Assembly: GCA_937960895.1 (NCBI GenBank)
Contig: CALCJD010000112.1
Coordinates: 1 to 43,742 of the forward strand
Direction: 5' to 3'
Source: an uncultured Spartobacteria bacterium
Lineage (GTDB): Bacteria > Verrucomicrobiota > Verrucomicrobiia > Chthoniobacterales > Terrimicrobiaceae
DNA length: 43,742 nucleotides
The translations under genes were made by a program, and so were the position numbers. Position 1 is the stretch's first letter, and each line of letters begins with the position of its first letter. Below are positions 1 through 11,243 of this stretch, in pieces. The notes under the pieces were generated by a model. That model worked only from the letters and a program-made list of their open reading frames with translations. It searched no databases and was not told the DNA's origin.

Positions 1-14
1 CGCATTTTTCCTGC

Positions 15-914
15 ATGAAATTTGCAATTGCCGTCCTGCTTCTGATGGGAATGACGGCGGTCCGCGCCGAGCTGGCGGTGGCTTCATTAAACACCGTACT
101 GGCCGACGTGGCGCGGAACGTGGGCGGGGACAGGGTCACGGTGACGGAGGTTGTGAAACCCGGGGTGGATCCCCATGACTTCCAGCCGAGTCCGGGCGAC
201 ATCAAGGCGCTCAGCCGGGCGCGGCTGATTCTGGCCGGGGGACTGGGATTTGAGGGTTATCTCGACAAGCTGCGGGCGGCGGTGGGCCACACGCCGACCT
301 TTGTGGTGGTCGGGGAAAAAATCACGCCGCTTATGGTGGCGGAAGGCGCCCATGGGCACGAGGGACACGACCATTCCCGTGGTGCGGACGGACGGGTGGC
401 CGATCCGCACTGGTGGCACAGCATTGCCAATATGAAGGTGGCCGTGCGGGTGCTTCGCGACGCCTTCCGCGAGGCCGATCCGGCCAACAAGGCGTATTAC
501 GACGCCCGGGCCAAGGCGTATCTCGCGCAGCTCGACAACCTCTCCAAATGGGTGAAGATTCAGGTGGCCCGCCTTCCCCGGGACCGCCGCATCCTCGTCA
601 CCTCCCATGATGCGCTCGGCTATTTTGCGCGCGACCATGGATTTCAGGTTTACCCGGTGGAGGGAATCAGCGGCGCGGAACAACCCTCCTCCAAACGCGT
701 GCGGGAACTGATCCGTCAGATCCGGGAAAAAAAGGTGAAGGCCATCTTCGCGGAGAGCGTGGAAAACCCGAAGGTGCTCGGGGAAATTGCCAGGGAAACC
801 GGGGCCGTTCCCGGAGGCACGCTGTATGTTGACGGACTCGGCACCGGCGCCGCCGGAACCTACGAAGGCATGATGCGCCACAATGTGGAAACCATCGTGA
901 AGGCGCTCGAATGA
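15..914 (+). CDS. Metal ABC transporter substrate-binding protein (ZnuA/TroA-like)
   Basis: Periplasmic binding protein that would deliver Zn(II) or Mn(II) to the permease encoded downstream. The 299-residue product starts with a signal peptide (hydrophobic residues 4-14, likely cut after VRA at 16-18). Cluster A-I metal-binding landmarks are present: His54 in KPGVDPHDF, His132 in DPHWWHS, His198 in TSHDALGY and Asp273 in LYVDGLG. A short His-rich loop (HGHEGHDH, residues 113-120) lies just before the second ligand, as in many zinc-specific members. It heads a run with an anchored protein, the ATPase and the permease on the same strand. The start lies 14 bases from the window edge, so any Zur or Mn-dependent operator is out of view. 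The family is clear; zinc is favoured over manganese only because of the His loop. Confidence 0.93.
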   Translation: MKFAIAVLLLMGMTAVRAELAVASLNTVLADVARNVGGDRVTVTEVVKPGVDPHDFQPSPGDIKALSRARLILAGGLGFEGYLDKLRAAVGHTPTFVVVGEKITPLMVAEGAHGHEGHDHSRGADGRVADPHWWHSIANMKVAVRVLRDAFREADPANKAYYDARAKAYLAQLDNLSKWVKIQVARLPRDRRILVTSHDALGYFARDHGFQVYPVEGISGAEQPSSKRVRELIRQIREKKVKAIFAESVENPKVLGEIARETGAVPGGTLYVDGLGTGAAGTYEGMMRHNVETIVKALE

Positions 915-947
915 GGCTGTCCGCAACGAATCGTTGATCGTCCACCC

Positions 948-1373
948 ATGCGCGGCTCTCCCCTGCTCCAGACCCTTCTGCTCGCGGCGGTGCTCGCCCT
1001 GGCGGCCCTGCCCGTCTGGAAACTCACCCGGCCGCGTCCGCCGGTCGAGGCGGCGCCCCCGTCGTCCGCACCCGAATCGTCGGTCGGCCCCGTCGAACTG
1101 ACCGTCACCTCCACCGCCGACGCGGACGTCGAGCTCACCCATTCCGGCACCACGCTCTGGCGCAGCGGGGCGCCGTCCGGTCATTTTGAAACCACCCTTT
1201 CGCTGCCGACCGACGCGGAACTGGTGGTCCGGGTTCAATGGACTCACAGCGGCACACACGCGGCGCGGTTCCGCCTCTCCCGGGATGGCGGGCTCCTCAC
1301 GGAAACCACCCTCTGGGGCGAGCAGGAAGCCTCCGACGTACTCGCCGTTTCCCCCATCCCCGACGCGCCGTGA
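948..1373 (+). CDS. Membrane-anchored protein of unknown function inside the metal importer operon
   Basis: I do not recognise this 141-residue protein. It has one N-terminal hydrophobic helix (about residues 6-22, rich in Leu and Ala), then a Pro/Ala/Ser linker (about 28-45) and a domain of about 90 residues with alternating hydrophobic residues, suggestive of a beta sandwich outside the membrane. There are no cysteines and few histidines, so it does not look like a metal-binding chaperone. The helix could be an uncleaved signal anchor. It lies 33 bases after the binding-protein gene, and its stop codon overlaps the GTG start of the ATPase gene, so it is very probably co-transcribed and translationally coupled. 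That supports it being real and functionally tied to the importer. Confidence 0.7.
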   Translation: MRGSPLLQTLLLAAVLALAALPVWKLTRPRPPVEAAPPSSAPESSVGPVELTVTSTADADVELTHSGTTLWRSGAPSGHFETTLSLPTDAELVVRVQWTHSGTHAARFRLSRDGGLLTETTLWGEQEASDVLAVSPIPDAP

Positions 1374-2110
1374 AACACCGTCTTGTCATCGAGGACCTCA
1401 CGGTCTCCTACAACCGCATCCCCGCGGTGCACCATCTCAACGTCTCGCTCGACTGCGGGTCGGCGGTCGGATTGATCGGACCCAACGGCGCCGGCAAGAC
1501 CACGCTGCTGAAGGCGATTGCCGGACTGCTGCCCGTCGAAACGGGCCGCATTCTCACCGGGGAACACGCGGGGGAAAATGCGGCCGTGGCCTATGTGCCG
1601 CAGCGGGAGGCGGTGGACTGGGACTTTCCCATCACCGTCCGCGGCCTCGTGGAAATGGGGCGTTATCCGGATCTCGGGCTCTGGGGACGCTTCACCGCGA
1701 AGGACCTCGCCATCGTCGACGAAGCCCTGCAAATCGCGGAGCTGGCGGATTTTGCCGACCGTCAGATCAAGGCGCTCTCCGGCGGCCAGCAGCAGCGCGC
1801 CTTCTTGGCCCGCGCCTGGGCCCAGCAGGCGCACATCTACCTGCTCGACGAACCGTTCACCGGTCTGGACCGCAACGCGCAGGACGCCTGCATCAAGGCC
1901 CTCGACCGTCTGCGTGCGGCCGGCAAACTGATCATCGCCTCGCACCACGACCTCAAGTCGGTGCCGGAAATTTTTGACCACGTCCTGCTCATCAACGGCG
2001 AACTCGTGGCCTGCGGCAAAACTCCGGAGGTCTTCACGGAGGAAAACATCGCGCGCACCTTCGCAACGCGGGTGTTTTCCGGCGGTCCGGCCCATTCCCA
2101 TCACGCATGA
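1370..2110 (+). CDS. Metal ABC transporter ATP-binding protein (ZnuC-like)
   Basis: Cytoplasmic ATPase that powers the metal importer. The 246-residue product shows Walker A GPNGAGKTT (residues 37-45), Q-loop VPQRE (76-80), signature LSGGQQQR (136-143), Walker B YLLDEP (157-162), D-loop and the switch His192 in IIASHHDL. The frame is open further upstream, but homologous sequence begins at VKHRLVIEDL, so I chose the GTG at 1370, which overlaps the preceding stop codon as GTGA. The C-terminus ends in a small His cluster (HSHHA), fitting a metal system but not needed by the family. The stop overlaps the permease start by 4 bases. Substrate identity comes from the neighbouring genes. Confidence 0.93.
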   Translation: MKHRLVIEDLTVSYNRIPAVHHLNVSLDCGSAVGLIGPNGAGKTTLLKAIAGLLPVETGRILTGEHAGENAAVAYVPQREAVDWDFPITVRGLVEMGRYPDLGLWGRFTAKDLAIVDEALQIAELADFADRQIKALSGGQQQRAFLARAWAQQAHIYLLDEPFTGLDRNAQDACIKALDRLRAAGKLIIASHHDLKSVPEIFDHVLLINGELVACGKTPEVFTEENIARTFATRVFSGGPAHSHHA

Positions 2111-2988
2111 ACGGACTGTTTGAACCCTTCCAGTATGAATTCATGCAGCGGGCTCTGCTGGCCTGCGCCATCATCGGCTTCACCAACGGCTTTCTGGGGG
2201 CCTTTGTGGTACTGCGCCGGCTGGCGCTCATGGCCGACGCCCTTTCGCATTCGCTCCTGCCGGGTCTGGCGGTCGCGGTCATTGCAGTGGGATTGAATCC
2301 CGCCGGACTGCTCCTTGGCGGACTGCTGGCGGCGGTGTTTGTCGCCCTCGGCGGACACCTCATCGCACGCAGCTCGCGGGTGAAGGACGAAACCGCCATC
2401 GCCGCACTCTACATCATTGCGCTGGCCGTGGGGGTCGGCGTCATCAAATACGCCCACGTCAACGTGAGCCTCGATCATTTCCTGTTCGGAAACATTCTGG
2501 GCATCGGGGACACCGACCTCTGGATCAGCTACGCCACGAGCGTGCTGGTCCTGATCACCGTGACGCTGCTGCAGCGTCCCCTGCTGCTCGCGCTCTTCGA
2601 GCCGTCGGTCGCGCAGACGCAGGGCGTGCGGGTGGGCCGGCTCCTTGCGCTTCTGGTCATCCTCATCGTCCTGACCATGGTGACCTCGCTGCAGGCCATC
2701 GGCGTCCTTCTTTCCCTGGGACTCATGGTTCTCCCGGCGGCGACCGTTTATCTCGTCTCCGATTCCTACCGCCGGATGCTGTGGGGGGGCGGCGCCCTGG
2801 GGGCGGCCGGCGCCGTGGTCGGACTGCTGCTCTCCTTCTGGGCGGACATTCCCTCCGGTCCGGCCATCGTCCTGGTGCTCGGCACGGTGTTTCTCGCCGC
2901 CTATCTGTTCAGTCCGAAATACGGCGTGGTCACCTCGCGGTTCCGCAAACGCCATTTCCACGAGGAATCGCTCCGGCGGTGGAAATGA
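2107..2988 (+). CDS. Metal ABC transporter permease (ZnuB/TroC-like)
   Basis: Integral membrane permease of the ABC-3 family, the transmembrane half of the zinc/manganese importer. The 293-residue product begins MNGLFEPFQYEFMQRALLAC and has about eight hydrophobic segments spread along its length. The motifs SHSLLPGLA (about residue 48) and the LLSLGLMVLPAATVYL stretch (about 200-215) are typical of ABC-3 permeases. Length is normal. The start codon overlaps the ATPase stop (ATGA), a sign of coupled translation. It is the last gene of the run: a strong terminator hairpin begins at its stop codon. Confidence 0.93.
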   Translation: MNGLFEPFQYEFMQRALLACAIIGFTNGFLGAFVVLRRLALMADALSHSLLPGLAVAVIAVGLNPAGLLLGGLLAAVFVALGGHLIARSSRVKDETAIAALYIIALAVGVGVIKYAHVNVSLDHFLFGNILGIGDTDLWISYATSVLVLITVTLLQRPLLLALFEPSVAQTQGVRVGRLLALLVILIVLTMVTSLQAIGVLLSLGLMVLPAATVYLVSDSYRRMLWGGGALGAAGAVVGLLLSFWADIPSGPAIVLVLGTVFLAAYLFSPKYGVVTSRFRKRHFHEESLRRWK

Positions 2989-3018
2989 AAAAGGAGGCGC
3001 GTTTCGCGCCTCCTTTTT
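2988..3018. terminator. Bidirectional Rho-independent terminator
   Basis: A perfect 13-bp inverted repeat (arms 2988-3000 and 3006-3018) with a 5-base loop. Each arm is flanked by A/T so that a U run follows the GC stem in either direction. It sits between the convergent metal permease (+) and the aminotransferase (-), and can stop transcription of both. Confidence 0.92.
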
Positions 3019-3067
3019 GCCGGGATCCGATTCCCGCGGCCGGGGAGCGGCCGGAGTCCGACGGGGT

Positions 3068-4147
3068 TCAGCCCTCGAGCGTGTCGTCGAGGTTGGCGAG
3101 CAACCCGCGGATGGTTTCCTCCGTTTCGTCGCCCATGTTGGAGATGCGGAAGGTCTTGCCCTTGAGTTTGCCGTATCCGCCGTCGATCACCATGTGGTGT
3201 TTTTCGCGCAGGCGTTTGATCCACGCGGCGACATCCACCTCGCGGTTGTTCTTCACGCAGGTCAGGGAAATCGAGCGATATCCCTCGGGCGCAAAAAACT
3301 CGAAGCCGCGCGCCTTCACCCATTCGTGCACGATGGAATTGAGTCTGGCATGCCGGGCGTAGCGGGCCTCCACGCCTTCGGTGAAGATGTCCTCCAGTTT
3401 CGAACGCAGGGCGTAGATGTGCGGAATCACCGGGGTGCTCGGCGTCATGTCATCGGCCTGGTTTTTGGCAAACTCGAGGAAGTCGAAATAATACCCGCGG
3501 TTCGGGATGGCTTTCGCCCGTTCCATGGCCCTTTCGGACACGGCAAACAACGCCAGTCCGGGCGGCAGGGCGAGGGCCTTCTGGCTGCCGGTGAGCAACA
3601 CGTCGATGCCGAGTTCATCCATGGGAATGGCCTCGGTGGAAAACGAGGACACGGTGTCCACGATGAACATCACGTCGGGATATTTCCGCACCACGTCGGC
3701 GATTTCCTTCAGCGGACTGCGCACGCCGGTGGAGGTTTCATTGTGGATCAGCGTGAGGGCGTCGAATTCGCCGGTGGCCAGTTTTTCCTCCACCTGGGCG
3801 GGAAGGATCGGCCGGCCCCATTCGACCTGCACGGTGTCGGCCTGCAGGCCGCAGCGCCGGCTCACGTCATACCACTTGTCGGAGAAGGCGCCGCACATGC
3901 AGTTGAGCACCTTTTTGCCCACGAGATTGCGGATGGCACCCTCCATCACCCCCCAGGCCGAGGAGGTGGAAAGAAAGACCGGGCGTTTGGTGCCGAAAAG
4001 TGTCTGCAGCTTCGGCTGGATTTCGGCGTAGAGCGCTTTGAAATCGCCGCTGCGGTGACCAATCATCGGCTCGCACAGGGCGCGATAGGTTTTCTCCGAA
4101 ACCTCAACGGGCCCGGGAATGAAGAGTTTGACGTGTGGTTTTTGCAT
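3068..4147 (-). CDS. Class V aminotransferase (alanine-glyoxylate / serine-pyruvate family)
   Basis: PLP enzyme of fold type I, 359 residues. It begins with the family motif FIPGPVEV (9-16) followed by PMIGHRSGDF (27-36). The Schiff-base lysine is Lys190 in TGSQKALALPPGL. Asp164 in FIVDTVSSF should contact the pyridine nitrogen. The motif TPSTPVIPHIYAL differs from the YHHTAP motif of the paralogue at 20666-21778, so the two probably differ in substrate. Close relatives act as alanine-glyoxylate, serine-pyruvate or phosphoserine-type transaminases, and sequence alone does not settle this. The frame is open far upstream, but the ATG at 4147 gives the usual N-terminus. It follows the TPR gene by 31 bases, so it is likely the last gene of the uvrA run. 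Confidence 0.85.
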   Translation of the reverse strand: MQKPHVKLFIPGPVEVSEKTYRALCEPMIGHRSGDFKALYAEIQPKLQTLFGTKRPVFLSTSSAWGVMEGAIRNLVGKKVLNCMCGAFSDKWYDVSRRCGLQADTVQVEWGRPILPAQVEEKLATGEFDALTLIHNETSTGVRSPLKEIADVVRKYPDVMFIVDTVSSFSTEAIPMDELGIDVLLTGSQKALALPPGLALFAVSERAMERAKAIPNRGYYFDFLEFAKNQADDMTPSTPVIPHIYALRSKLEDIFTEGVEARYARHARLNSIVHEWVKARGFEFFAPEGYRSISLTCVKNNREVDVAAWIKRLREKHHMVIDGGYGKLKGKTFRISNMGDETEETIRGLLANLDDTLEG

Positions 4148-4178
4148 GAAAGTGGTGAGTGCGAGAGAAGCCGGCAAT

Positions 4179-6610
4179 TCAATCCTCCCAGATGAAATTT
4201 TCCAGCCGCAATTTTTTGATTCGTTCGGCGGCCTCTCCGGCACGCGGACCGTCGACGGAGGAAATCTTTTCGTACACGGCGATGGCCTCCTTCCAGAGCT
4301 TGCGGGCCTCGAGCAGTTTGCCGGCTTCAAATCCCGCCTTGTAATACCAGAAATACTCCGGCTCGCCGGTGCCCTTGGGGTCCGCGGGACCGCCGGCAAT
4401 GACGGTGTAATAGGCGTCGAGGGCGGCGTCCGGCTGATTGAGTTTTTCGTAGGCATCGCCGATCCGGAAAAGGGCTTGGTTTCTCCACATGCGGGACGCC
4501 TTGGGGTCGTCGGCGAGTTGTTTCCACAGCGCAATGGCGCGCTCGTAGTTGGCGGGATCGGACTCCCCCTGGGCGCGGAGGGTTTCCCCGGCCTCGGTGA
4601 GCACGGTGGCGCGCAGCTCGGGATCGGGCTGGGACTCGAGAATCCGCTCAAACACCCCCATGGCGTCCTTCGGTTTGCGGAGGGCGTTGAACAACATGGC
4701 CTGCGCCAGCCGGGCCCGGGCCGCAAGCGGACCGCCGCGCGTGGCGACACTTTCGTAGAGATCAATCGCCTCGGACATCGTCTGCGGGTCCATCGACCGC
4801 TCCATCGCGCGGGCGGTGAGGAAGACGGCCTTTTCGGCAAGGGGCGAGTCGGGGAACTTCTCGGCGATCTCGATGAACTCCCCGCGCGCCGCCAGATAAT
4901 CGCCGCGGCGGAAGTGCAGCTCGCCGAGTTTCATGTGGATTTCGGGCGCAAAGGCCGACTCGGGATAGGTCTTGAGAAACTCCTCCGCGAGACGCTTCAC
5001 CTCCGCTTCGGAGGAGGGATCACCGATGTCCGCGACAAAAACCCCGAGCGCCGCGGCGCGTTCCGCCACCTGCGGATTGGACGCCCCCTCCTGGGTCGAC
5101 ACACGCCGCAGTTGCGCCCGCGCCCCCTGGAGGTCGAGCAGCGTGGCATCCCATTCCGCCAGGGCCAGCCGGGCCTGCGCGGCGTGAGATGAGGAACTGT
5201 CCGCAATGGCCGCCAGGCGCTTGGGCGCGGAGGGATCCCGTCTGGCCGCAAGGTGCATGGCGGTGAGAAACTCAAAACGATCCAGCGCCGTCTCGCCGCC
5301 GGGCAGGTTTCGCAGACGCGCGACGGCTTCATTTTTGTCCTCGGGCACGCCCGCCAGCATGGCGCAGAGCGCCGAATTGGCCAGCGCCTCCCGTTCGAGC
5401 GGGGCTTCGTCCGCGGCGTTGAGAAAATCCGCCGCGGCCTCCCTGAAGCGTCCCAGGGCCACCCGGGTGCGTCCCCGCAGAAACCAGACCCGTCCGCCGC
5501 TTTCCGATTCGAGCAGTTCGAGCGCCTGCGCAGCCTGACCGTCCGCAAGGAGGGCCTCCGCCAGGTCGGCGCGCGCCTCGAGGTCGAGCGGGTGTCCGGG
5601 ATATTTGGCAAGAAACTCGCGGAACAGATCACGTCCCCGGGCGGCGTTGCCGGTGCGGATTTCATTGCGGGCCAGATAAAACAGGGCGTACCCCGCGCGG
5701 AGGGGCTTGTCGGCGTCCTGCGCCCAACGCCGCAGCTCCGTACTGGACGCCGCCGTTTCGGCGGCATAAACCGCGTCGAGCGCGGCGAACACGTCCGCCA
5801 GTCCCGGAAGCGACGGCGTGTTTTCAATGAAATCCTCGAGGATTTTTTCCGCCTCCGCGGTTTCCTTCAGTTGCATTTCGGCCTCCGCCCGGGCAATGGC
5901 CAGCCCGGAAGCCAGGCGGGCGGGGCAGGTGGTGATGGTTTTGAAAACCTCCCTTGCCTGGGCCGGTTCGTTGAGGGCCAGCAGGACGCGCCCCCGCAAA
6001 TAATTGGCCCGCGAGGAAAGCGTCTCCAGCCCCTGCAGGGCTCTGCCCGCCCCCGCGGGGTCTCCGGCATCCAGTAATTGCTCCGCCCATTCGAGGGCCA
6101 CCGCCTCGTCCCGGGGGGCGGCCGCGGCCCGGGCCGCCAGCACATTCAGCGCGTCCCGTGCACGCCAGAGTTGCTTCAGGCAACGCGCCTGTCCGACCGC
6201 CGCCCGCGAGGCGTATTCGGTCCGTTCGGCCAGGGCTTGGTAAAGCGGCAGGGCCTTCTCGGGTTCACCCAGGGCGGCATGAGCCTCCGCCAGCCAGAAG
6301 GTCGCGGCCGGATCCCCCTCCGGGGCGATGCGGGAAAGGCGTTCCGCGGCCTCCCGATAACGGCCCGCCGCAATCAACGCTTCGCCGAGCAGCAGGTCGG
6401 CCGCGGCCTGATCCGCCCCATGCCCCCCCTTTCGGTCGTTGCGCGTCAGCTTGTAAATCGCCACCTGGACCTGGCCGTCCTCCAGCGCCCGACGGGCTTC
6501 CTCCAGGGGGGAGGCCATGACGGGATACGCGCCCAGGCCAAGGAACACCGCCAGCCCCAGACCGGCCATCTTCCGTGTGGATGTCCGGCCGGCTTTTCTC
6601 CTCCCCGCCT

Positions 6611-6614
<4 letters not shown>
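4179..6614 (-). CDS. Exported TPR-repeat protein
   Basis: An 811-residue protein made almost wholly of alpha-helical tetratricopeptide-like repeats. The N-terminus has a basic stretch (MKAGRRKAGR), a hydrophobic core (MAGLGLAVFLGLGA) and a probable cleavage site after VMA, so it should be exported to the periplasm. Repeat landmarks occur throughout, for example AEAHAALGEPEKALPLY and YEKLNQPDAALDAYY, with the spacing of TPR or SEL1-type units. The C-terminal half resembles YbgF/BamD-like tandem TPRs that act as scaffolds for envelope complexes. The ATG at 6614 overlaps the uvrA stop (ATGA); the frame is open upstream only inside uvrA. No catalytic domain is seen, and its partner is unknown. 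Confidence 0.8.
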
Positions 6615-9502
<2,888 letters not shown>

Positions 9503-9549
9503 CGGATGGCGAATAAGGGCAATCCACCAGACTAAGACCGACGTTCCCG

Positions 9550-9562
9550 GTTCCGCAAGAAC
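9550..9562. promoter_or_regulatory. Possible LexA (SOS) operator upstream of uvrA
   Basis: GTTC and GAAC half-sites separated by five bases form an inverted repeat (minus-strand reading TGTTC-N5-GAAC) 48 bases upstream of the uvrA start. A TTGCGG on the minus strand overlaps its right half and could serve as a -35 element. I recall the verrucomicrobial LexA motif as TGTTC-N4-GAACA; this site has one extra spacer base, so it is only a candidate. Confidence 0.3.
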
Positions 9563-9648
9563 ACAGAGAGAAAATTCCCACCACCCGCGGGAACATTGCC
9601 CCTCCGGGGCGGTCCCACAGGAGCCGGCCGGGAAAATCCGCCGGACGT

Positions 9649-10137
9649 TTACCGTCCGCCGAGCACGTCGTTCATGTTCCGGACCGAGCCATCCGGAAAG
9701 CAAATCAACGCCCCCACCCCATGCATGTTGCCGATCTCAATCAGCCACGGCTGAGTGCTCCATTTGTAGGGCGTCATCGGATTGGCGTCAAACTTGGTGG
9801 GCGAATAGTGCATGCGCGGCCGCCTATCCTTGTTCCGGTTGGTCACCGTGCGCAGGATCGTCCGGCACTGCCAGACGGCCTCGGTGGCGCCGTAGGGCTC
9901 CAACTCCTTCATCCACCAGTCTTCGAGGCGGTCGTTGTCGTTGGCCTCCCAGAGGGCTTCCGGTTCCTGGGGCCAGTGACCCTTGTCCTGAATATAGGAG
10001 GACAACGAGGTGTGAAGGGAACGCAGGTTTGACGCACACCGAGTGGCTTCACTTTTGGCGATCGCCGCTCCCCCCACCCGGAAAACGACAGCCACCAGAA
10101 TCGCCACGATTCCGACGGCCACGAGGAATTCCACCAA
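9649..10137 (-). CDS. Prepilin-like pseudopilin with N-terminal cleavage/methylation motif (start uncertain)
   Basis: A type IV pilin/type II secretion pseudopilin-like protein. Reading upstream of the TTG at 10137, the frame encodes GFSLVEFLVAVGIVAIL, the classic prepilin peptidase site (cleavage between Gly and Phe, Glu at +5) followed by the hydrophobic helix. A short globular domain of about 130 residues follows and ends with DGSVRNMNDVL, a pattern seen in many Planctomycetes and Verrucomicrobia pseudopilins. The frame stays open to a stop at 10207-10209 but contains no ATG, GTG or TTG before the Leu of FSLVEF. The TTG start would remove the cleavage site; an ATT at 10191 would give a normal leader of about 16 residues. 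A frameshift in the leader is the other option. No pilus assembly genes are nearby. Confidence 0.7.
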   Translation of the reverse strand: MVEFLVAVGIVAILVAVVFRVGGAAIAKSEATRCASNLRSLHTSLSSYIQDKGHWPQEPEALWEANDNDRLEDWWMKELEPYGATEAVWQCRTILRTVTNRNKDRRPRMHYSPTKFDANPMTPYKWSTQPWLIEIGNMHGVGALICFPDGSVRNMNDVLGGR

Positions 10138-10141
10138 TGAG

Positions 10142-10167
10142 AAACCTGCCGCCGGGGCGGCAGGTTT
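10142..10167. repeat. Perfect 12-bp inverted repeat within the prepilin leader
   Basis: Arms 10142-10153 and 10156-10167 are exact reverse complements with a 2-base centre. It is GC-rich. It overlaps the codons of the prepilin leader (K-P-A-A-P-A-A-G) and lies between the secreted-protein gene and the prepilin body. There is no U run after it in either direction, so it is not a textbook terminator. Confidence 0.85.
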
Positions 10168-10201
10168 GCAAATTCGAGTACTGTATTTAATAGACTTGAC
10201 G

Positions 10202-10234
10202 AAAAGTCACGGGCGAAACGCCCAGTTTTCGGCC
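10202..10234 (-). terminator. Possible terminator after the secreted-protein gene
   Basis: On the minus strand a GGGCG-TTT-CGCCC hairpin (10211-10223) is flanked by GAAAA upstream and TTTTC downstream, starting a few bases after the stop at 10238. The stem is short but the placement and the downstream T run suit a weak intrinsic terminator. Confidence 0.4.
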
Positions 10235-10237
10235 TTC

Positions 10238-10849
10238 CTACGAACCCGCGGTATTTTCGCTGGTGGTGTTGCTGTCCAAGGCCGCACGAACGCCCTTGAA
10301 CTTGAAGTCAACCGTTCCCCCCGAATTCAGGGAGTAGGAATCGTCCGGACCCACGGATCCATTGGTGATCGCCACCTGACCGGTGCCACTGAACGCGGCA
10401 TAGGGAGACTGCTGGTCCATCTTGCCTTCAAAAAATCCGGCAATGAACGAAAGAATTCCCAAACCACCGGACTCGCCGCCAAAGACCGGCACGTTCGCCG
10501 ACCCGTTGTCGAGCACACCGGCGATCTGGCTCGTATTGATGTTGGCCTGAACAAGTCCGCGGTAGACAAGTCCCTCAACAAAAAACACATAGTCGTTGTA
10601 GGGATCCGTGATCAGATTGCTGACCGTGCTCCCCGTCGGCAACTGCGGGGCGCTGGTCTGACGGCCACTCTGGTAGGTGAAGCGGAAAATGCCGGTCAGG
10701 TTCTTGCCACGAGCCGTGGCCTGATAGGCACCATCAACTCCCGAGACGAGCGGCGAACCGTTCGTGAACGGCGGAGGTCCCCCAAAGCCACCGGCTTGGG
10801 CAAAGCCAATCGTTGCGAAGACAGCAAGGAGGGAGAAGACAGTTTTCAT
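10238..10849 (-). CDS. Small secreted protein of unknown function
   Basis: 203 residues. A clear signal peptide (MKTVFSLLAVFATIGFAQA, cut before GGFGG) precedes a Gly/Ser/Thr/Asn-rich mature region with no cysteines and no membrane segment after the signal. The stretch GGPPPFTNGSPLVSGVDG followed by YQATARGKNLTGIFRF looks like a family I associate with Verrucomicrobiota secreted proteins, but I cannot name a function. The ATG at 10849 is chosen over upstream codons because an excellent ribosome binding site (AAGGAGG, 10856-10862 region) lies just before it and the signal peptide starts there. It is a monocistronic-looking gene with its own leader. A beta-rich surface or matrix protein is a guess. 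Confidence 0.8.
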   Translation of the reverse strand: MKTVFSLLAVFATIGFAQAGGFGGPPPFTNGSPLVSGVDGAYQATARGKNLTGIFRFTYQSGRQTSAPQLPTGSTVSNLITDPYNDYVFFVEGLVYRGLVQANINTSQIAGVLDNGSANVPVFGGESGGLGILSFIAGFFEGKMDQQSPYAAFSGTGQVAITNGSVGPDDSYSLNSGGTVDFKFKGVRAALDSNTTSENTAGS

Positions 10850-11024
10850 CAGTGCCTCCTTCATAAAAAGATGCGGAAGAGGAGGCAAGAAGAAAATCCC
10901 GGGAGAAAAATAGACACAAGTCACTACCAACAAACGTCTTAACTAATTCCTCACCCGGTCCGCCCCGCAATCAGCGTGCATTTTGAGCGTCCGATGCCCA
11001 TGATAGCCGCGATTGGCAAGCAGG

Positions 11025-11243
11025 ATGACCACCGCAAGAAATCCCCCCGCCCCGCCCGATTCCTGGCGCAATTTCCTCCGTCTGACGGTTGCATGGCTGA
11101 TGGGAGCGGTCACCGTGGTCATTCTCAGTCCCCTTTTTCTCCTCGCCTGGCTCTGGTCCCTCGCCGACCGGCTGCGCAGCACGGCATCCGCCCCACGGGA
11201 CATGAAAAACCTGCCGTCCCGCCATGAAGCATCCCTCCGGTAA
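11025..11243 (+). CDS. Small single-pass membrane protein (putative)
   Basis: A 72-residue reading frame with a polar N-terminus (MTTARNPPAPPDSWRNF), one long hydrophobic helix (about residues 22-46, containing VVILSPLFLLAWLWSLA) and a short basic tail. It overlaps the start of the topoisomerase gene by 20 bases, which would couple the two. The hydrophobic helix and tight placement argue for a real gene. The AGG before the ATG touches the codon, so spacing for a ribosome binding site is poor; a TTG at 11013 is an alternative start. Function unknown. Confidence 0.45.
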   Translation: MTTARNPPAPPDSWRNFLRLTVAWLMGAVTVVILSPLFLLAWLWSLADRLRSTASAPRDMKNLPSRHEASLR

